A stretch of 64,000 nt of DNA from Cyanidium caldarium. Lineage: Eukaryota > Rhodophyta > Bangiophyceae > Cyanidiales > Cyanidiaceae. Position 1 is the first letter of the stretch. Each line of letters opens with the position of its first letter. The notes beneath the pieces were generated by a model, which was not told where the DNA came from, ran no database searches, and saw only the letters and a list, made by a program, of their open reading frames with translations. Positions 29,301 to 37,723 of the stretch are shown piece after piece. A program made the position numbers and the translations under genes. The stretch lies in contig JANCYW010000008.1 of NCBI GenBank assembly GCA_026184775.1, positions 310,001-374,000 on the forward strand, in the 5' to 3' direction.

Positions 29301-29654
29301 TTTGTGCGCCACGCAGTGGAGCGGCGCGGCAACGTGGCCCAGTATCTGCCGCCGGATATTTTGGAGATGCGCGCGCTGGCCTGGGCCAACGACCGCGAGT
29401 CGATGTGCGCGCGCACGGCATATCACTTTGTGCGACGGCTGGAGGCGGAGCGGGTGCTGTTGGGACAGCGCAGCGGCAAGATGCCGCTCACGGCCACGGA
29501 ACCGCTGCGACGCGCCGATGGAAAGCCACCGCGTAACCCGAAACGGCCGGATGAGAAGAAGAGCCATTCAGAGGGGGAGTCGAACGCGAAAGATGATAAC
29601 GCCGAGCAGCCGCCCGACGAGGACGATGCCGATCCGGACGCGCCGGCGTCGTGA
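26358..29654 (+). CDS. DUF815 AAA-type ATPase, probably organellar
   Basis: The C-terminal half is a DUF815 ATPase, a AAA+ family common in bacteria. LDDLVGYEIQKQAFVQNVRA precedes the Walker A motif GPGGTGKS (residue 707 here). LRLVQLDD, a Walker B-like FVLLVDDMNYDEED, VLVVTGN-like LVVTGNIEPPHRQ, and FGLIIPFKQPTREQYLEFVR follow in family order. A long acidic insert (Glu/Asp tracts, coded at 29064-29199) separates the last two. The N-terminal 350 residues before VLPPELERAAHLLRRL are unconserved. The ATG at 26358 gives 1098 residues. An in-frame ATG at 26949 would begin with a good plastid-transit-like stretch (MARGSHGPSSPASMSPSRRQ) and give 901. The biological role of the family is unclear. 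The gene is convergent with NOB1 at 43 bases. Confidence 0.78.
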   Translation: MSPLPVPRPDAVRLAGDRQVYTMVADAELPGQSAFSASVPWRVASRLPSARAGEPGAAIAFGVLWTARLPRATGAGDTGVDMPGCAATAPDQVRWSSHARWWRRRRPQPALAARHSAFTARSTVEVVRTPTWLAPGRSRWAYSSAVRLSATGRGGKAPGRRSQGDDTDDVAHRFTSGRGGMDGPYGTGAHARDADRGMARGSHGPSSPASMSPSRRQPLSQSRAKHSSAWGARPTPWATPGLWTSSAPAAGSPWNASSAAPGRRVEAIGAVLPPELERAAHLLRRLQRLTFYSTLLEDEWIAALINLLQVLVDEASAFAYTAAVERDAASASADVQNGRPQRRGEALPDTASSPAASRRPSRKQNTSDAPPGDSLAESVTDEWPGWAAEFTAYYEARIEAQYRHGTDWEDYVLDAVLYADNTFTRIAQQYAQVPERRVVQKGRSRPDTREKALPSPASSVAQTEEASAAARHPHLDASMLALCRRDLNVLQELCAWTPERVSRCIVREAMHMSDADALRIGRATEAEAEAGTEVYEDLAPQELAAVLLYARNLPATSKNASPPSPAATIADASAEAVDVSRTRHRRPGRVEYALTAGDDDETHLREEMRTAARCLATATPPPSSRRPAWSCLLNVIAQRYRLRGVGPVGRYYMLYYSGAAGAFTPVECPDPVTLDDLVGYEIQKQAFVQNVRALIAGLPAHHVLLTGPGGTGKSALVKAAANEFYASGLRLVQLDDGFLGVTGGHSGLSVSPVEMTPDSEAPETSASPGGSGGLLHDLRMMVREAAARPSLRFVLLVDDMNYDEEDPIFTAVKGVLDGGALRFPPNMILVVTGNIEPPHRQHTFQYFYDKHNTEDGQTPAGSDPAERPQRRRRRSLLEGDDGADDEGDAQPYEAFLVRGAFGGEEEEDDDEDEDDDDDDEDDEEEEEWILGKRDDDDEEEEEEEEESSPTVFDTDQDHGSFFDRFGLIIPFKQPTREQYLEFVRHAVERRGNVAQYLPPDILEMRALAWANDRESMCARTAYHFVRRLEAERVLLGQRSGKMPLTATEPLRRADGKPPRNPKRPDEKKSHSEGESNAKDDNAEQPPDEDDADPDAPAS
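29064..29199 (+). repeat. Triplet tract coding acidic runs inside the DUF815 gene
   Basis: Imperfect GAA/GAG/GAC/GAT triplets encode nearly uninterrupted Glu and Asp, broken once by a WILGKR-containing stretch. This is a slippage-prone low-complexity tract that keeps the reading frame. It sits in an insert between conserved AAA motifs. Confidence 0.8.
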
Positions 29655-29697
29655 CCTCGGCATCGGTGTGGTATTCAGAGTAAACAACGACCGGTTT

Positions 29698-31119
29698 TCA
29701 TCGTGCATCCCGCCGACGCGCTTCATTGGGGTTGTGGCGCAGCGCGCCGGCCACTTGCAGTGCTGCTGGCGGCTGGGCGGCCATCGCCGATCCGTACGGC
29801 TGTTCGACGTCCAACGCAGGGCGGACGTCGGCCGCCGCCCGGCCGCGATTCCCACGGCGCCGTTGTTGCCGCAGCCATCGCTTGCGTTTCTCCTCGTACT
29901 CATCTGGTCGCAGGATCAGATCCGCAGTCAGTGACGCTCGTCCGCCGCGCGGGGGCGGGATAGAGTAGATGGTGCCCCGCAGCGAGGTGCGTATGCCGCC
30001 GTCTTGTCGTTTGCTGCGGGGTACGCGTATTTGGTATTCGGTGGTTGCAGCTGCGGCGGCGGCGGCGGCGGCGGTCGTCGGCTGTGGGCGCGACTTGGGC
30101 ACCGCAACGCACTTGACCAGCGTGCCGTAATTGCCACATTCACCGCAGAACAGGTGATCACGTTCGTTGGCGACGGTGTCGTAGACGCGGTGATTACATG
30201 CGCTGCATACCCGTATGTGGGTGCGCGGCCGTCGCTGCAGTCGGCGACCGTCGAGCGCCGCCAGACCCACGCCCAGCCGTGCCGCTACGTTCTGCACGGC
30301 GAGATCGGTGCTCATCAACGATAATGCCACCACCGTTGTTTGCGAGGCGTCCGAACCATTCGAAGCCGAGACGGCGGAGGCGTGGTGCATATCGTCGGGC
30401 CAAGACGCGGATACCTGATCGATATTCTCCGGACCGATCCAGGCGCCCTCCCCATCCTCCACCTCCTCTTCCTCCTCAGGCGATGACGGCGACTTTTTCG
30501 CAGCTGTCGACGTTCCGGTGGGTGCATTCTCCCTTATCATTGCAGCGCTCCGAGTGTCTTGCGGTATCGACAGCTTCCGCAGCTGCGCGTCGACGCCGGC
30601 CAGGCCCTGCCCGAATCGATAGTCGGACGGGTAGAACAGGCCACCGCTGCGAGCAGTGTCTTCTCGTCGCCAGTCGGTGAGGTGGGCGTCGGGCGCTGGC
30701 ACGGCAGGTCGTCGCCCCGTCGCCGCCGTGGTCGTCGATGCCCTCGAGTGTTCTGCGTGGTCTGCGTTCAGTTCGCGTTGCACCTGAAGCGCCAGGGCCA
30801 GCACGCGCAGATCCGCCAGACTGAGGCTGGCATAGTCGCCGCTGTCGCGCGCCGCCCGCACCACTTCCGCCAGCACTCCCTGACCCGGCTCGCGGACCAC
30901 CAGCAGCGAGTGGTGGTCGGGCGCAACACCGCCGTCGGCAGTCGGGCGTGGTGCTCGCAACAGCGCTAGCCGTCGCCGCGCCTGATCGTCCCGCACCTCC
31001 CGTATCACGTCCGGCACCGTATAAAGCCGAGACGGTGCCGCCGCGGTGATGAACTGGTGAAAGAAGCTATCGGCGCCCTGAATGAACGCACCGGCGTCCA
31101 GCACCCACCGCTCGGACAT
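29698..31119 (-). CDS. NOB1: NOB1, 20S pre-rRNA site D endonuclease
   Basis: NOB1 makes the final cut that produces the 3' end of 18S rRNA in cytoplasmic pre-40S particles. The 473-residue protein begins with a PIN nuclease domain. WVLDAGAFIQG holds the first catalytic aspartate, VPDVIREVRDDQARRRL is the usual second motif, and YASLSLADLRVLALA the third. A Ser/Glu-rich linker follows. The NOB1 zinc ribbon reads VCSACNHRVYD, then HLFCGECGNYGTLVKC (about 303-330). The family stretch PRSKRQDGGIRTSLRGTIYS, then PPPRGG, comes next. The Lys/Arg tail (RKRWLRQQRRRGNRGRAAAD) is also typical. The ATG at 31119 is directly at the PIN start. NOB1 is one of several 40S-biogenesis genes in this window. Confidence 0.95.
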   Translation of the reverse strand: MSERWVLDAGAFIQGADSFFHQFITAAAPSRLYTVPDVIREVRDDQARRRLALLRAPRPTADGGVAPDHHSLLVVREPGQGVLAEVVRAARDSGDYASLSLADLRVLALALQVQRELNADHAEHSRASTTTAATGRRPAVPAPDAHLTDWRREDTARSGGLFYPSDYRFGQGLAGVDAQLRKLSIPQDTRSAAMIRENAPTGTSTAAKKSPSSPEEEEEVEDGEGAWIGPENIDQVSASWPDDMHHASAVSASNGSDASQTTVVALSLMSTDLAVQNVAARLGVGLAALDGRRLQRRPRTHIRVCSACNHRVYDTVANERDHLFCGECGNYGTLVKCVAVPKSRPQPTTAAAAAAAAATTEYQIRVPRSKRQDGGIRTSLRGTIYSIPPPRGGRASLTADLILRPDEYEEKRKRWLRQQRRRGNRGRAAADVRPALDVEQPYGSAMAAQPPAALQVAGALRHNPNEARRRDAR

Positions 31120-31442
31120 GACCGGGGGTAAATTGACTTCTCCAGCGAAACGGAATCCTGGATGACGCCCCGCTTCGCTTCGGCCGATATGTCTTCAATT
31201 CGCCTGCTCCAACTCGTCTTCAGTGGCCTCGGGTGCCCGGCGCGCCTCGTCGCTCACCCGACAATAACACGCGGCGTCCGGCGGCGCGTTGCGACGGTCC
31301 GCATTCGCCCGTGATCGGTGGTGTTGCTTGCAGCGTAGGCTGCGCAAGGGCGCACGTTGTGCGAGAAGCGAACGAGGGCGCTACGAACGAATTCCAGACG
31401 GACGTGCACACTGGTTAGAATTGATTGGAAAGTGCCCACACC
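31120..31442. other. Divergent promoter between NOB1 and the HHL1-like gene
   Basis: This is 323 bases between outward-facing genes. No repeat or RNA gene was recognised. Confidence 0.5.
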
Positions 31443-32126
31443 ATGCAATTGATGTTTGCGAATGCGCCGGGGAGCGCGCGTCTGGACGGATTGCACCGCG
31501 GCGGGCGCGGCGCGTTCACTCTGCCGGCCGGCCGGCCTGCGGTCGGTGCCATTTCCTCCAAGCAGTTGCCTTCAAGCGGTGAATCCTCCACGCGTGTATC
31601 ATGGAGGCGCATCCGGCCCGGCGCCGCCCATTTGATGGCCAAGAAGGGCAAGCCGGCTATGCCGCTGCGTCCGGCGGCGCCGGAGCTGCCCGAGGACGGC
31701 TCGCCGGTGTTCGCCATCGTGGTGAAGAGTCCGGTGTCGGGCATATGGTATCCGTTGGTGAGTATGAAGGGCGACAACCGCGCCAAGATGCTGGTGACGG
31801 CTATGCGCACCCAGTGGGGCCGGCGACTGTATGCGGATACGTTGAACAAGGGCGTGGCGCGCTCGGTGTTCAGCGAGAACGGCAAGCGGGCGGTGCGTCG
31901 CGCGCTGCAACGATACCCGCAGCTGCGCAAACACTCGTACGACGCGCTGCAGTTCGGGTTTCGGACCATGGCCAAGGGATTCGATTACCCCACCCAGGAG
32001 ATCACGCCCGAGCTGGCTATGAATTTCTTCCAGTGGGCGTTTATGAAGCTGACCGGAGGCAAACCGCCCTCGTTGGCGGAAAAGTCCAACAAGCAGGGCA
32101 GCGACAGCGACAACACCAAACGGTGA
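31443..32126 (+). CDS. Plastid protein, HHL1-like (DUF6523) candidate
   Basis: The 227-residue protein has a leader of about 65 residues rich in Arg, Ser and Gly, consistent with plastid import. Its conserved core contains FAIVVKSPVSGIWYPLVSMK, then LNKGVARSVFSENGKRAV, YPQLRKH and LQFGFRTM. From memory, this G-I-W-Y-P, L-x-x-G-x-x-R-S-x-F, Y-P-Q-L order resembles HHL1. HHL1 is a thylakoid protein of plants implicated with LQY1 in photosystem II repair. The match is by eye and the family assignment is moderate. There is no transmembrane helix in the core. The first ATG is 31443; a TTG lies just upstream. The gene is convergent with uS4 at 91 bases. Confidence 0.5.
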   Translation: MQLMFANAPGSARLDGLHRGGRGAFTLPAGRPAVGAISSKQLPSSGESSTRVSWRRIRPGAAHLMAKKGKPAMPLRPAAPELPEDGSPVFAIVVKSPVSGIWYPLVSMKGDNRAKMLVTAMRTQWGRRLYADTLNKGVARSVFSENGKRAVRRALQRYPQLRKHSYDALQFGFRTMAKGFDYPTQEITPELAMNFFQWAFMKLTGGKPPSLAEKSNKQGSDSDNTKR

Positions 32127-32217
32127 AGCGGGGGAATCGGCGAGAGGATGCCGTTTGGCCGCAGGTGCCGGAGCGCCGGGGATGCCGGGCAACCTCGATG
32201 GGTGTTCCGGCCCTCCA

Positions 32218-32793
32218 TCACTCCTCCGCTTCGTCCGCACCGCCGCCACTGGCTTGACGCGCTAATTTGCGGCGCTTGACGCGGCCCGGCCGCCCGCCGC
32301 CAAACGGTGACGTGGGCGCGAAATCGATGTGCTTCTGCGAATCCACCCGCACCATAAAACTGGGCACGTTCACCAATTGTTTCCCGACGCGAATATGCCG
32401 CTGGCGGATGAGCACACGGGCGTGGTGGATGGATTTCGCCAGTCCCAACTTGAACACCTGCGTCTGCAGGCGGCGCTCGAGGAAATCGTGCACTTTCAGA
32501 GACAAGACGTAGTCCAAGTTCTGCTGGGTGGCATCGAGCAGACCGAGACGGGTCAGCCGACGCAACAGCGCGGCGCCCTCGAACAGCCGTCGCTCAGCAT
32601 TCTCCTCGAGGGTGAGCAGCTCGCGCGCCGCCGAGCGGATCTTGGACAGGGCGTACTGCACCCGCCACACCTCGCGCTTGTTGCGCAGGCCGTACTCGCC
32701 GCACAGCTTTAGTTCGGCATCGATCCGCTCCTTCTCGAACGGGCGCCGTGGCGTCTTGTACGTTTTGGAAAAGTTGCGGTAGTTTTTGCCCAT
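32218..32793 (-). CDS. RPS9: Cytosolic 40S ribosomal protein uS4 (S9)
   Basis: uS4 is a primary binder of 18S rRNA in the 40S body and sits near the mRNA entry channel. The 191-residue protein begins [20 protein letters not shown], almost identical to the eukaryotic S9 start, followed by [20 protein letters not shown]. The S4 RNA-binding domain at about 107-160 contains [20 protein letters not shown], then [13 protein letters not shown]. The Lys/Arg tail and a short acidic end follow. The length is normal and there is no intron. The true start is the ATG at 32793. Confidence 0.97.
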   Translation of the reverse strand: MGKNYRNFSKTYKTPRRPFEKERIDAELKLCGEYGLRNKREVWRVQYALSKIRSAARELLTLEENAERRLFEGAALLRRLTRLGLLDATQQNLDYVLSLKVHDFLERRLQTQVFKLGLAKSIHHARVLIRQRHIRVGKQLVNVPSFMVRVDSQKHIDFAPTSPFGGGRPGRVKRRKLARQASGGGADEAEE

Positions 32794-33092
32794 CTTCACC
32801 GGTGGCGATCGCGAGGACGAGAGTGCAGCGCCGTCAACCGAAACGTGCCGCCCGGCCAGGGCGTTGTCAGCGCCGGTCGCCGCGTTGTGCCGGATCGGCG
32901 AAATGAGGCATTATTGCACACGATGCTTCACCCTGCGACCAATGAGAGAACTACCACAAGATGAGACATCGGCCATGCTGCCGCACCGCGGCACCGCGCT
33001 CGCGCCACACGGGCCAGGCAGCGATGCCCGGCCCGCCTTGCACATTCAACCCATCGCCGCCTTCACCTCCACTTTACACTACTTTCCCTGAC

Positions 33093-36000
33093 TCACACAC
33101 CCGCCGCCACCACTCGTAGCGGAATATCGCTGCGGTCGCGCACTTCCAACGTCGGATCCAGATCGCGCAGCGTCCGCATAAACTGCGCGCAGAACGCATT
33201 CAGAAACGCCGTGTGCTCCGAACGCAGCGTCAACATCGTCCACGCTCCCGGCGATGACGTTGACTTGCGGTCGCGCGGCAGTGCCGCCTCACCGGGCGTC
33301 GTCTCCAGCCGTGTCAGCACCGAGCACCCGTGAAACGTCGAGCGGGCGAAAAGCAGCGCTCGCGCGGGATCGTCCAGCGGAGGCGCGCTGGCCACCACCG
33401 CGCACCGAAACGGCCCGCGCAACACATCCAGCACGGTACGCGCAGGCGATGCCGTCGGCCAGGCCACCGCTATCGTGCGCCGCGCCGCGCACAAATCCCA
33501 CAACGCATACACGGCGTCCAGGGCGATACCACCAGGCGGCAACTGTCGCAAAAACAACAGCGACCGCTCATCCACCGGATACAACTCCAGCGGCAGTACG
33601 CGCGCCCTGGTGGACAGGCACTCGATCGGTGCAGTATCCAGCCACGGCCTCGTGGCTTCGGCACCCTCCTCTTCCATCGACGACGACGACGACGTCGTCG
33701 TCGTGGCGTACGGCCACCACTTCAATCGCACGCGCACCGGCGTGGTATAGAGCGCACCACGGCGGACCGGCAGCCGCGCCACCGCCACCCCGCTGTGTTG
33801 CAGGCGCACCCGCGTGATGTACTCCTCGGGCATCTCCAACCAGCCCACGTCTTCAAATGGGGCCGCCTCCTCTTCCTCTTCCTCCTCTTGTTCCTCGCTG
33901 TCATCACCCACGTACCCCACTTGCACATCGGCCACGCCATTCGCGCCCTCCACAAACTGCACATCCACCAACGCCTCCAACACGCCGTGCACGACATCCA
34001 GTCGGTGCGTCAGCTGCACCCGCACCGGCGCATCTTCATGCGTCAGCGCGGTGGGCGGCGCAAACGCCTCGGCCGGTTCGTCGTGCGACGCACCCGGCAG
34101 CAACTGCAACAGCGCCTGGTATGCGCGCAATGCCCCGGTCCAATCGACGCCCGGTGTCGCCAGCCACTCCTCCCGTGACATGTCCGCCAACGCCTCCTGA
34201 TGTAGCAACATGGCCCGCATGGCGTCCACCAGCGCATCGGCCACGTGCGCGGCCACCAACGGCCGCGCCGCCCCCTCGCGCCAAACCGAAAACGCCCGCA
34301 GCTCCTTGTCGCGCCCGCGCGCCGACACCATCCGCAGCAGCGCGTCGCGCGACTCGGGCGTGGCATACTCCGCCGTACGCAGAAAGCGCAACTGGCTGTC
34401 GGTGGTGTTCACCACATCCAAAAACACGTGATCGCGCAACGACCGCGCCACGCCCTCCTCCAACGCGGTCATCAGCTGGCCCGCCTGCTGCACCAACGCA
34501 CGCAGACTGCGCGACTTGATGCCCGGAAAGCGTTTCTGAATCTCAAAGATGGACGCGATGAGGTCGAGATTGGACTCGCGCACCGCCGATTCGTCCAGCG
34601 CGCTGGGCACGGCGGCCGCAGCGGCCGACGCCGCGATCGTCGCCGGATGTACCACGCGGGCATCGGATTCGGCTCGTGGACGCGACGGCCGCTGCTCGGT
34701 TTCGGCATTCCCGGCGAGCATGCCGCCAATGGTGCTGCCCCTCGAGTTCGGCGGCTGCTCCTCGTCGCCGACCGTCAGCAACTCCGCTGCGGGCGACGCC
34801 TCCCCCAAGAGCAGCACATCCCGTGCCAGCGGATCGCGGCCTGCTCGTTCGTCCGGCGCTTCCGTCCCTGTCGCCGAGATGAAGCGCAGCATCCCGGTCA
34901 CACAACGCCACTGCTTACGCGGTGGCGGCAGGGCAGCTGCGTGCGGCACGGCGCGCACCAGGAAATCCACCAACACCTCCGACAGCTCCTCCTCGCCCTC
35001 GAACGGCGGCAGTAGCGGCAGCACGCGACACACCCCGCGCGCATACAGCTTGAGCGCCGCCGGCGACGATCCGTGCGCCACACAGTCGCGCACCGTGTCC
35101 ATCAAAAACGTCGACGCGATGTGCAAGTGCGTCGAGGCGTTACACTGACGCAGATAAAAGGCGGTGTCTGCACAGAGGCTGGTGAGTGCCGCCAGCGCGG
35201 TGTCATAACGGCAGGACAATCCATAGTACCGAAACACCTGCTCACGGAGGGCGTTCAGAAAGTACGCCGACACCCGCACCGCGCGGTCAGCAGTCGTCGG
35301 GTCGACGGTCGCGCTCGTCACCAGAAGGCCGCGCAAGGCGCCCAGCACCCGCAGCAGCGCGCAAAACACCACGTCGCGGTGGCGCGACCAGTCCGACGCC
35401 AACACCAGGTTGTCGTCGATGAGATTGCGTCGCAACGGCGGGAACAGCGCGCTGGCCACTCGCTCGGGCGTCACTGCGGCCGCCGGCGGCGCCGTCCGCT
35501 TCAGCGGGTGGACGCCCTTGGGTGGCAGCAGTGGCGGGGCCGGCGTGGGCATCTCGTACGCGATGTCCATCAGCAGCGACACCAGCAGCAGCAGGTGGCT
35601 GCGATTCTGGCAGGCACGCGGCAGGCGGCGCCACATTTGCAACTGCCGCGACAGGAAGAGGAAGCGCTCCTCGGGCACATCCAGCAGTTGTCGCGACGCA
35701 TGCAGCAGTCGGCGCAAGTGCCAGGCGACGAACGCCGAGTGCCGATCCTCTCGCGACAGGGCAGCCTGCACCAGCGGCAGCGCGTCGCGTAAATGCGGTC
35801 GTAAGCGTTCCACCGGCGGATAACCCAGCAGCGACAACGTGAAACGCACAGCGCCCGTCCACAAAATTGCGTCGAAGGCACTGCGGGCATTCGTCTCGCC
35901 GTTGGCCAGAGCACCGCCGCTGTTGTCCGCAGTGCCCATGAGATCCTGCGTGGCGGCTCCGTCGGCGCTCTCGCTGCGCAACCGCATCATGTTCGCCTCA

Positions 36001-37244
36001 GAGTGCAACAGCGGGATGCATACCTTGCTGAAAAAGGAAAATGCCCAGTCGGGCTGAGCAACACGATTGGTGACGGTGGCCGCCGCGTCCCTCGGCTGCT
36101 CCCTGGCGGTCGAGGTAGTTTGTTGTGCAAGGGTGCGCTCCTCATGACGACGCACGCTGTGCGCCACGAGTCCCGCCATACTCTCCAAAAACTGGGCTTT
36201 GCGCTCAGACGCCTCCAGACGGTGGAATCGCCGCACCAGCCACGGCCCCACGGCATCCAGCGTTGTGAAGATGTGTTCGGCAAAAGCATCCGCATCGGGT
36301 GCCACGCTTGTGTCGTCCACCTTGGCCAGGCGTAACAGCCCCCGAAGCGCCTCCAGAAACACTTCATCGTCCTCGTCGTCCAGGGCGGCCAACAGTCCGC
36401 GGTACAGCGCGAGCAGGTTGCGCGAAAATTCGACATCCCGTTGCAGCCACTGCACGTACTGCGCATGCATCCCGTCGGGCAGGTCGGTGGCGGATGAGTG
36501 CACCTCCCGCACCAGTTTGTGCAGCACTTGGCTCAGGGCGCGAGCCGCCACTTGCCGCAGAAACACGTGATCGCTGAGCAGGGTGCGCACGACACGGCCA
36601 TTGTCCAGCGACACCGTCTTGGCGGTCATCGCGTAAGGCATGCGCGTCAGTAGCAATAGCCCGAGCGCTTTTGCTTTGCTACGCTCGCTTCGCAGCAGTG
36701 TGGCCATGTGCAGCGACAACAGCGACGACGATAGCCACAGCCGACCGGCACCGCGGTCGTCTCGCCGGGACACCCGTAGTCGGTCGCGGTGTAGCTCGTT
36801 CGCCAGCAACAGCAACAACTCCTCGGCACGCTCCGTGAACGGCTCCTCATCCACTCGCTCCAAATTGTCCTCGCGCTCGTCGCCGCCGCCGCCGCTAACA
36901 CGTCGAGCGCCGCGCCGTCGTTTCAGTGCCCCTCGCTCGCCCGTCTGGCGCGCCCTGAAGTAGCCCTCGCCGCGCGCCAACAACTCCGCCTGTCGCTCGC
37001 CCGGTAATCCCGACTCCAGCGCCAGTTCCTGCTCGTCTTCGTCCACGTCGTCCACAGCCGACGACGACGGCGGCGGCGGCGGCAACAACACTCGGTGCAC
37101 CAGCGTCTCCAGCAGCACGTCTGCCGCCAGGCCGCAGTCTCCAAACGCACTGCGCTCCACCCATAGCTCCTGCAGCGCACGCACTACCCGCACGGTCTCC
37201 GAGTGCTGTAGATCGGTGACGAGCTGCCGCAACGGTCTCACCAT
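33093..37244 (-). CDS. TPLATE: TPLATE-like large subunit of the TSET/TPLATE coat complex
   Basis: TPLATE is an adaptin-related scaffold, akin to beta-COP, of the TSET complex in plasma-membrane endocytosis. The 1383-residue protein (ATG at 37244) starts with alpha-solenoid repeats (PLRQLVTDLQHSETVRVVRA). Long helical stretches continue to about residue 1000. The C-terminal part has beta-sandwich/appendage features: VRVQLTHRLDVVHGVLEALV, then TTPVRVRLKWWPY. A PLELYPVDERSLLFLRQLPP segment, DVLRGPFRCAVVASAP and ARSTFHGCSVLTRLE follow. These parallel the PLTELLLP..FF.LW and FGASEVS regions of plant TPLATE. Acidic and Ser-rich inserts make it longer than plant TPLATE (about 1180). Beta-COP is the main alternative, but N-terminal HEAT motifs and length fit TPLATE better. 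No other TSET gene is in the window. Confidence 0.62.
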   Translation of the reverse strand: MVRPLRQLVTDLQHSETVRVVRALQELWVERSAFGDCGLAADVLLETLVHRVLLPPPPPSSSAVDDVDEDEQELALESGLPGERQAELLARGEGYFRARQTGERGALKRRRGARRVSGGGGDEREDNLERVDEEPFTERAEELLLLLANELHRDRLRVSRRDDRGAGRLWLSSSLLSLHMATLLRSERSKAKALGLLLLTRMPYAMTAKTVSLDNGRVVRTLLSDHVFLRQVAARALSQVLHKLVREVHSSATDLPDGMHAQYVQWLQRDVEFSRNLLALYRGLLAALDDEDDEVFLEALRGLLRLAKVDDTSVAPDADAFAEHIFTTLDAVGPWLVRRFHRLEASERKAQFLESMAGLVAHSVRRHEERTLAQQTTSTAREQPRDAAATVTNRVAQPDWAFSFFSKVCIPLLHSEANMMRLRSESADGAATQDLMGTADNSGGALANGETNARSAFDAILWTGAVRFTLSLLGYPPVERLRPHLRDALPLVQAALSREDRHSAFVAWHLRRLLHASRQLLDVPEERFLFLSRQLQMWRRLPRACQNRSHLLLLVSLLMDIAYEMPTPAPPLLPPKGVHPLKRTAPPAAAVTPERVASALFPPLRRNLIDDNLVLASDWSRHRDVVFCALLRVLGALRGLLVTSATVDPTTADRAVRVSAYFLNALREQVFRYYGLSCRYDTALAALTSLCADTAFYLRQCNASTHLHIASTFLMDTVRDCVAHGSSPAALKLYARGVCRVLPLLPPFEGEEELSEVLVDFLVRAVPHAAALPPPRKQWRCVTGMLRFISATGTEAPDERAGRDPLARDVLLLGEASPAAELLTVGDEEQPPNSRGSTIGGMLAGNAETEQRPSRPRAESDARVVHPATIAASAAAAAVPSALDESAVRESNLDLIASIFEIQKRFPGIKSRSLRALVQQAGQLMTALEEGVARSLRDHVFLDVVNTTDSQLRFLRTAEYATPESRDALLRMVSARGRDKELRAFSVWREGAARPLVAAHVADALVDAMRAMLLHQEALADMSREEWLATPGVDWTGALRAYQALLQLLPGASHDEPAEAFAPPTALTHEDAPVRVQLTHRLDVVHGVLEALVDVQFVEGANGVADVQVGYVGDDSEEQEEEEEEEAAPFEDVGWLEMPEEYITRVRLQHSGVAVARLPVRRGALYTTPVRVRLKWWPYATTTTSSSSSMEEEGAEATRPWLDTAPIECLSTRARVLPLELYPVDERSLLFLRQLPPGGIALDAVYALWDLCAARRTIAVAWPTASPARTVLDVLRGPFRCAVVASAPPLDDPARALLFARSTFHGCSVLTRLETTPGEAALPRDRKSTSSPGAWTMLTLRSEHTAFLNAFCAQFMRTLRDLDPTLEVRDRSDIPLRVVAAGV

Positions 37245-37723
37245 GGGGCCGTGAACGCCGTTGGCTGCGTGTTGAAGAGCAACTGAAAGGCGCAGCTCGC
37301 CCTCGGCCAACCGACGGCGAGGAGGTAGAGAAACTGACCGGCGGAACGAGAGCGAGCGTGTATCGGAAGAAGAGTGGAGCGTGTTGTCGTCTAGGCGTAC
37401 GGTTTGTGGGCTGTTGCCCGTCAGAGGGAGGGCGGTCTCACGGCCGGTGGTGGAGCCGACGACTCGGTCTGGGAAGTGCACGATGCCGCACCCTCGCGGC
37501 CGCACGACAAAAAGCAGTCAACTCAGGCGGGTCAGTCCACAGGCGGCACCCACATAAGGACTGGTACCAAATTTACTCGCGGTCACCTGGAGGCAGCGCG
37601 CATCTCACGGAGCCGGCAGCAGCTGCTCGCCGCCTGAAAGAGCGCTCCCCCCACGCACTCCTTGTGCGCAGGTGTCGCCCTATGGATTCTGACAACATGC
37701 GGCGACATCACCAGTGTGCCCCC
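37245..37723. other. Intergenic region upstream of the TPLATE-like gene
   Basis: The 479 bases lie between two minus-strand genes. The frame of the TPLATE-like gene stays open into this region but only from a GTG. No RNA gene or repeat is visible. Confidence 0.45.
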
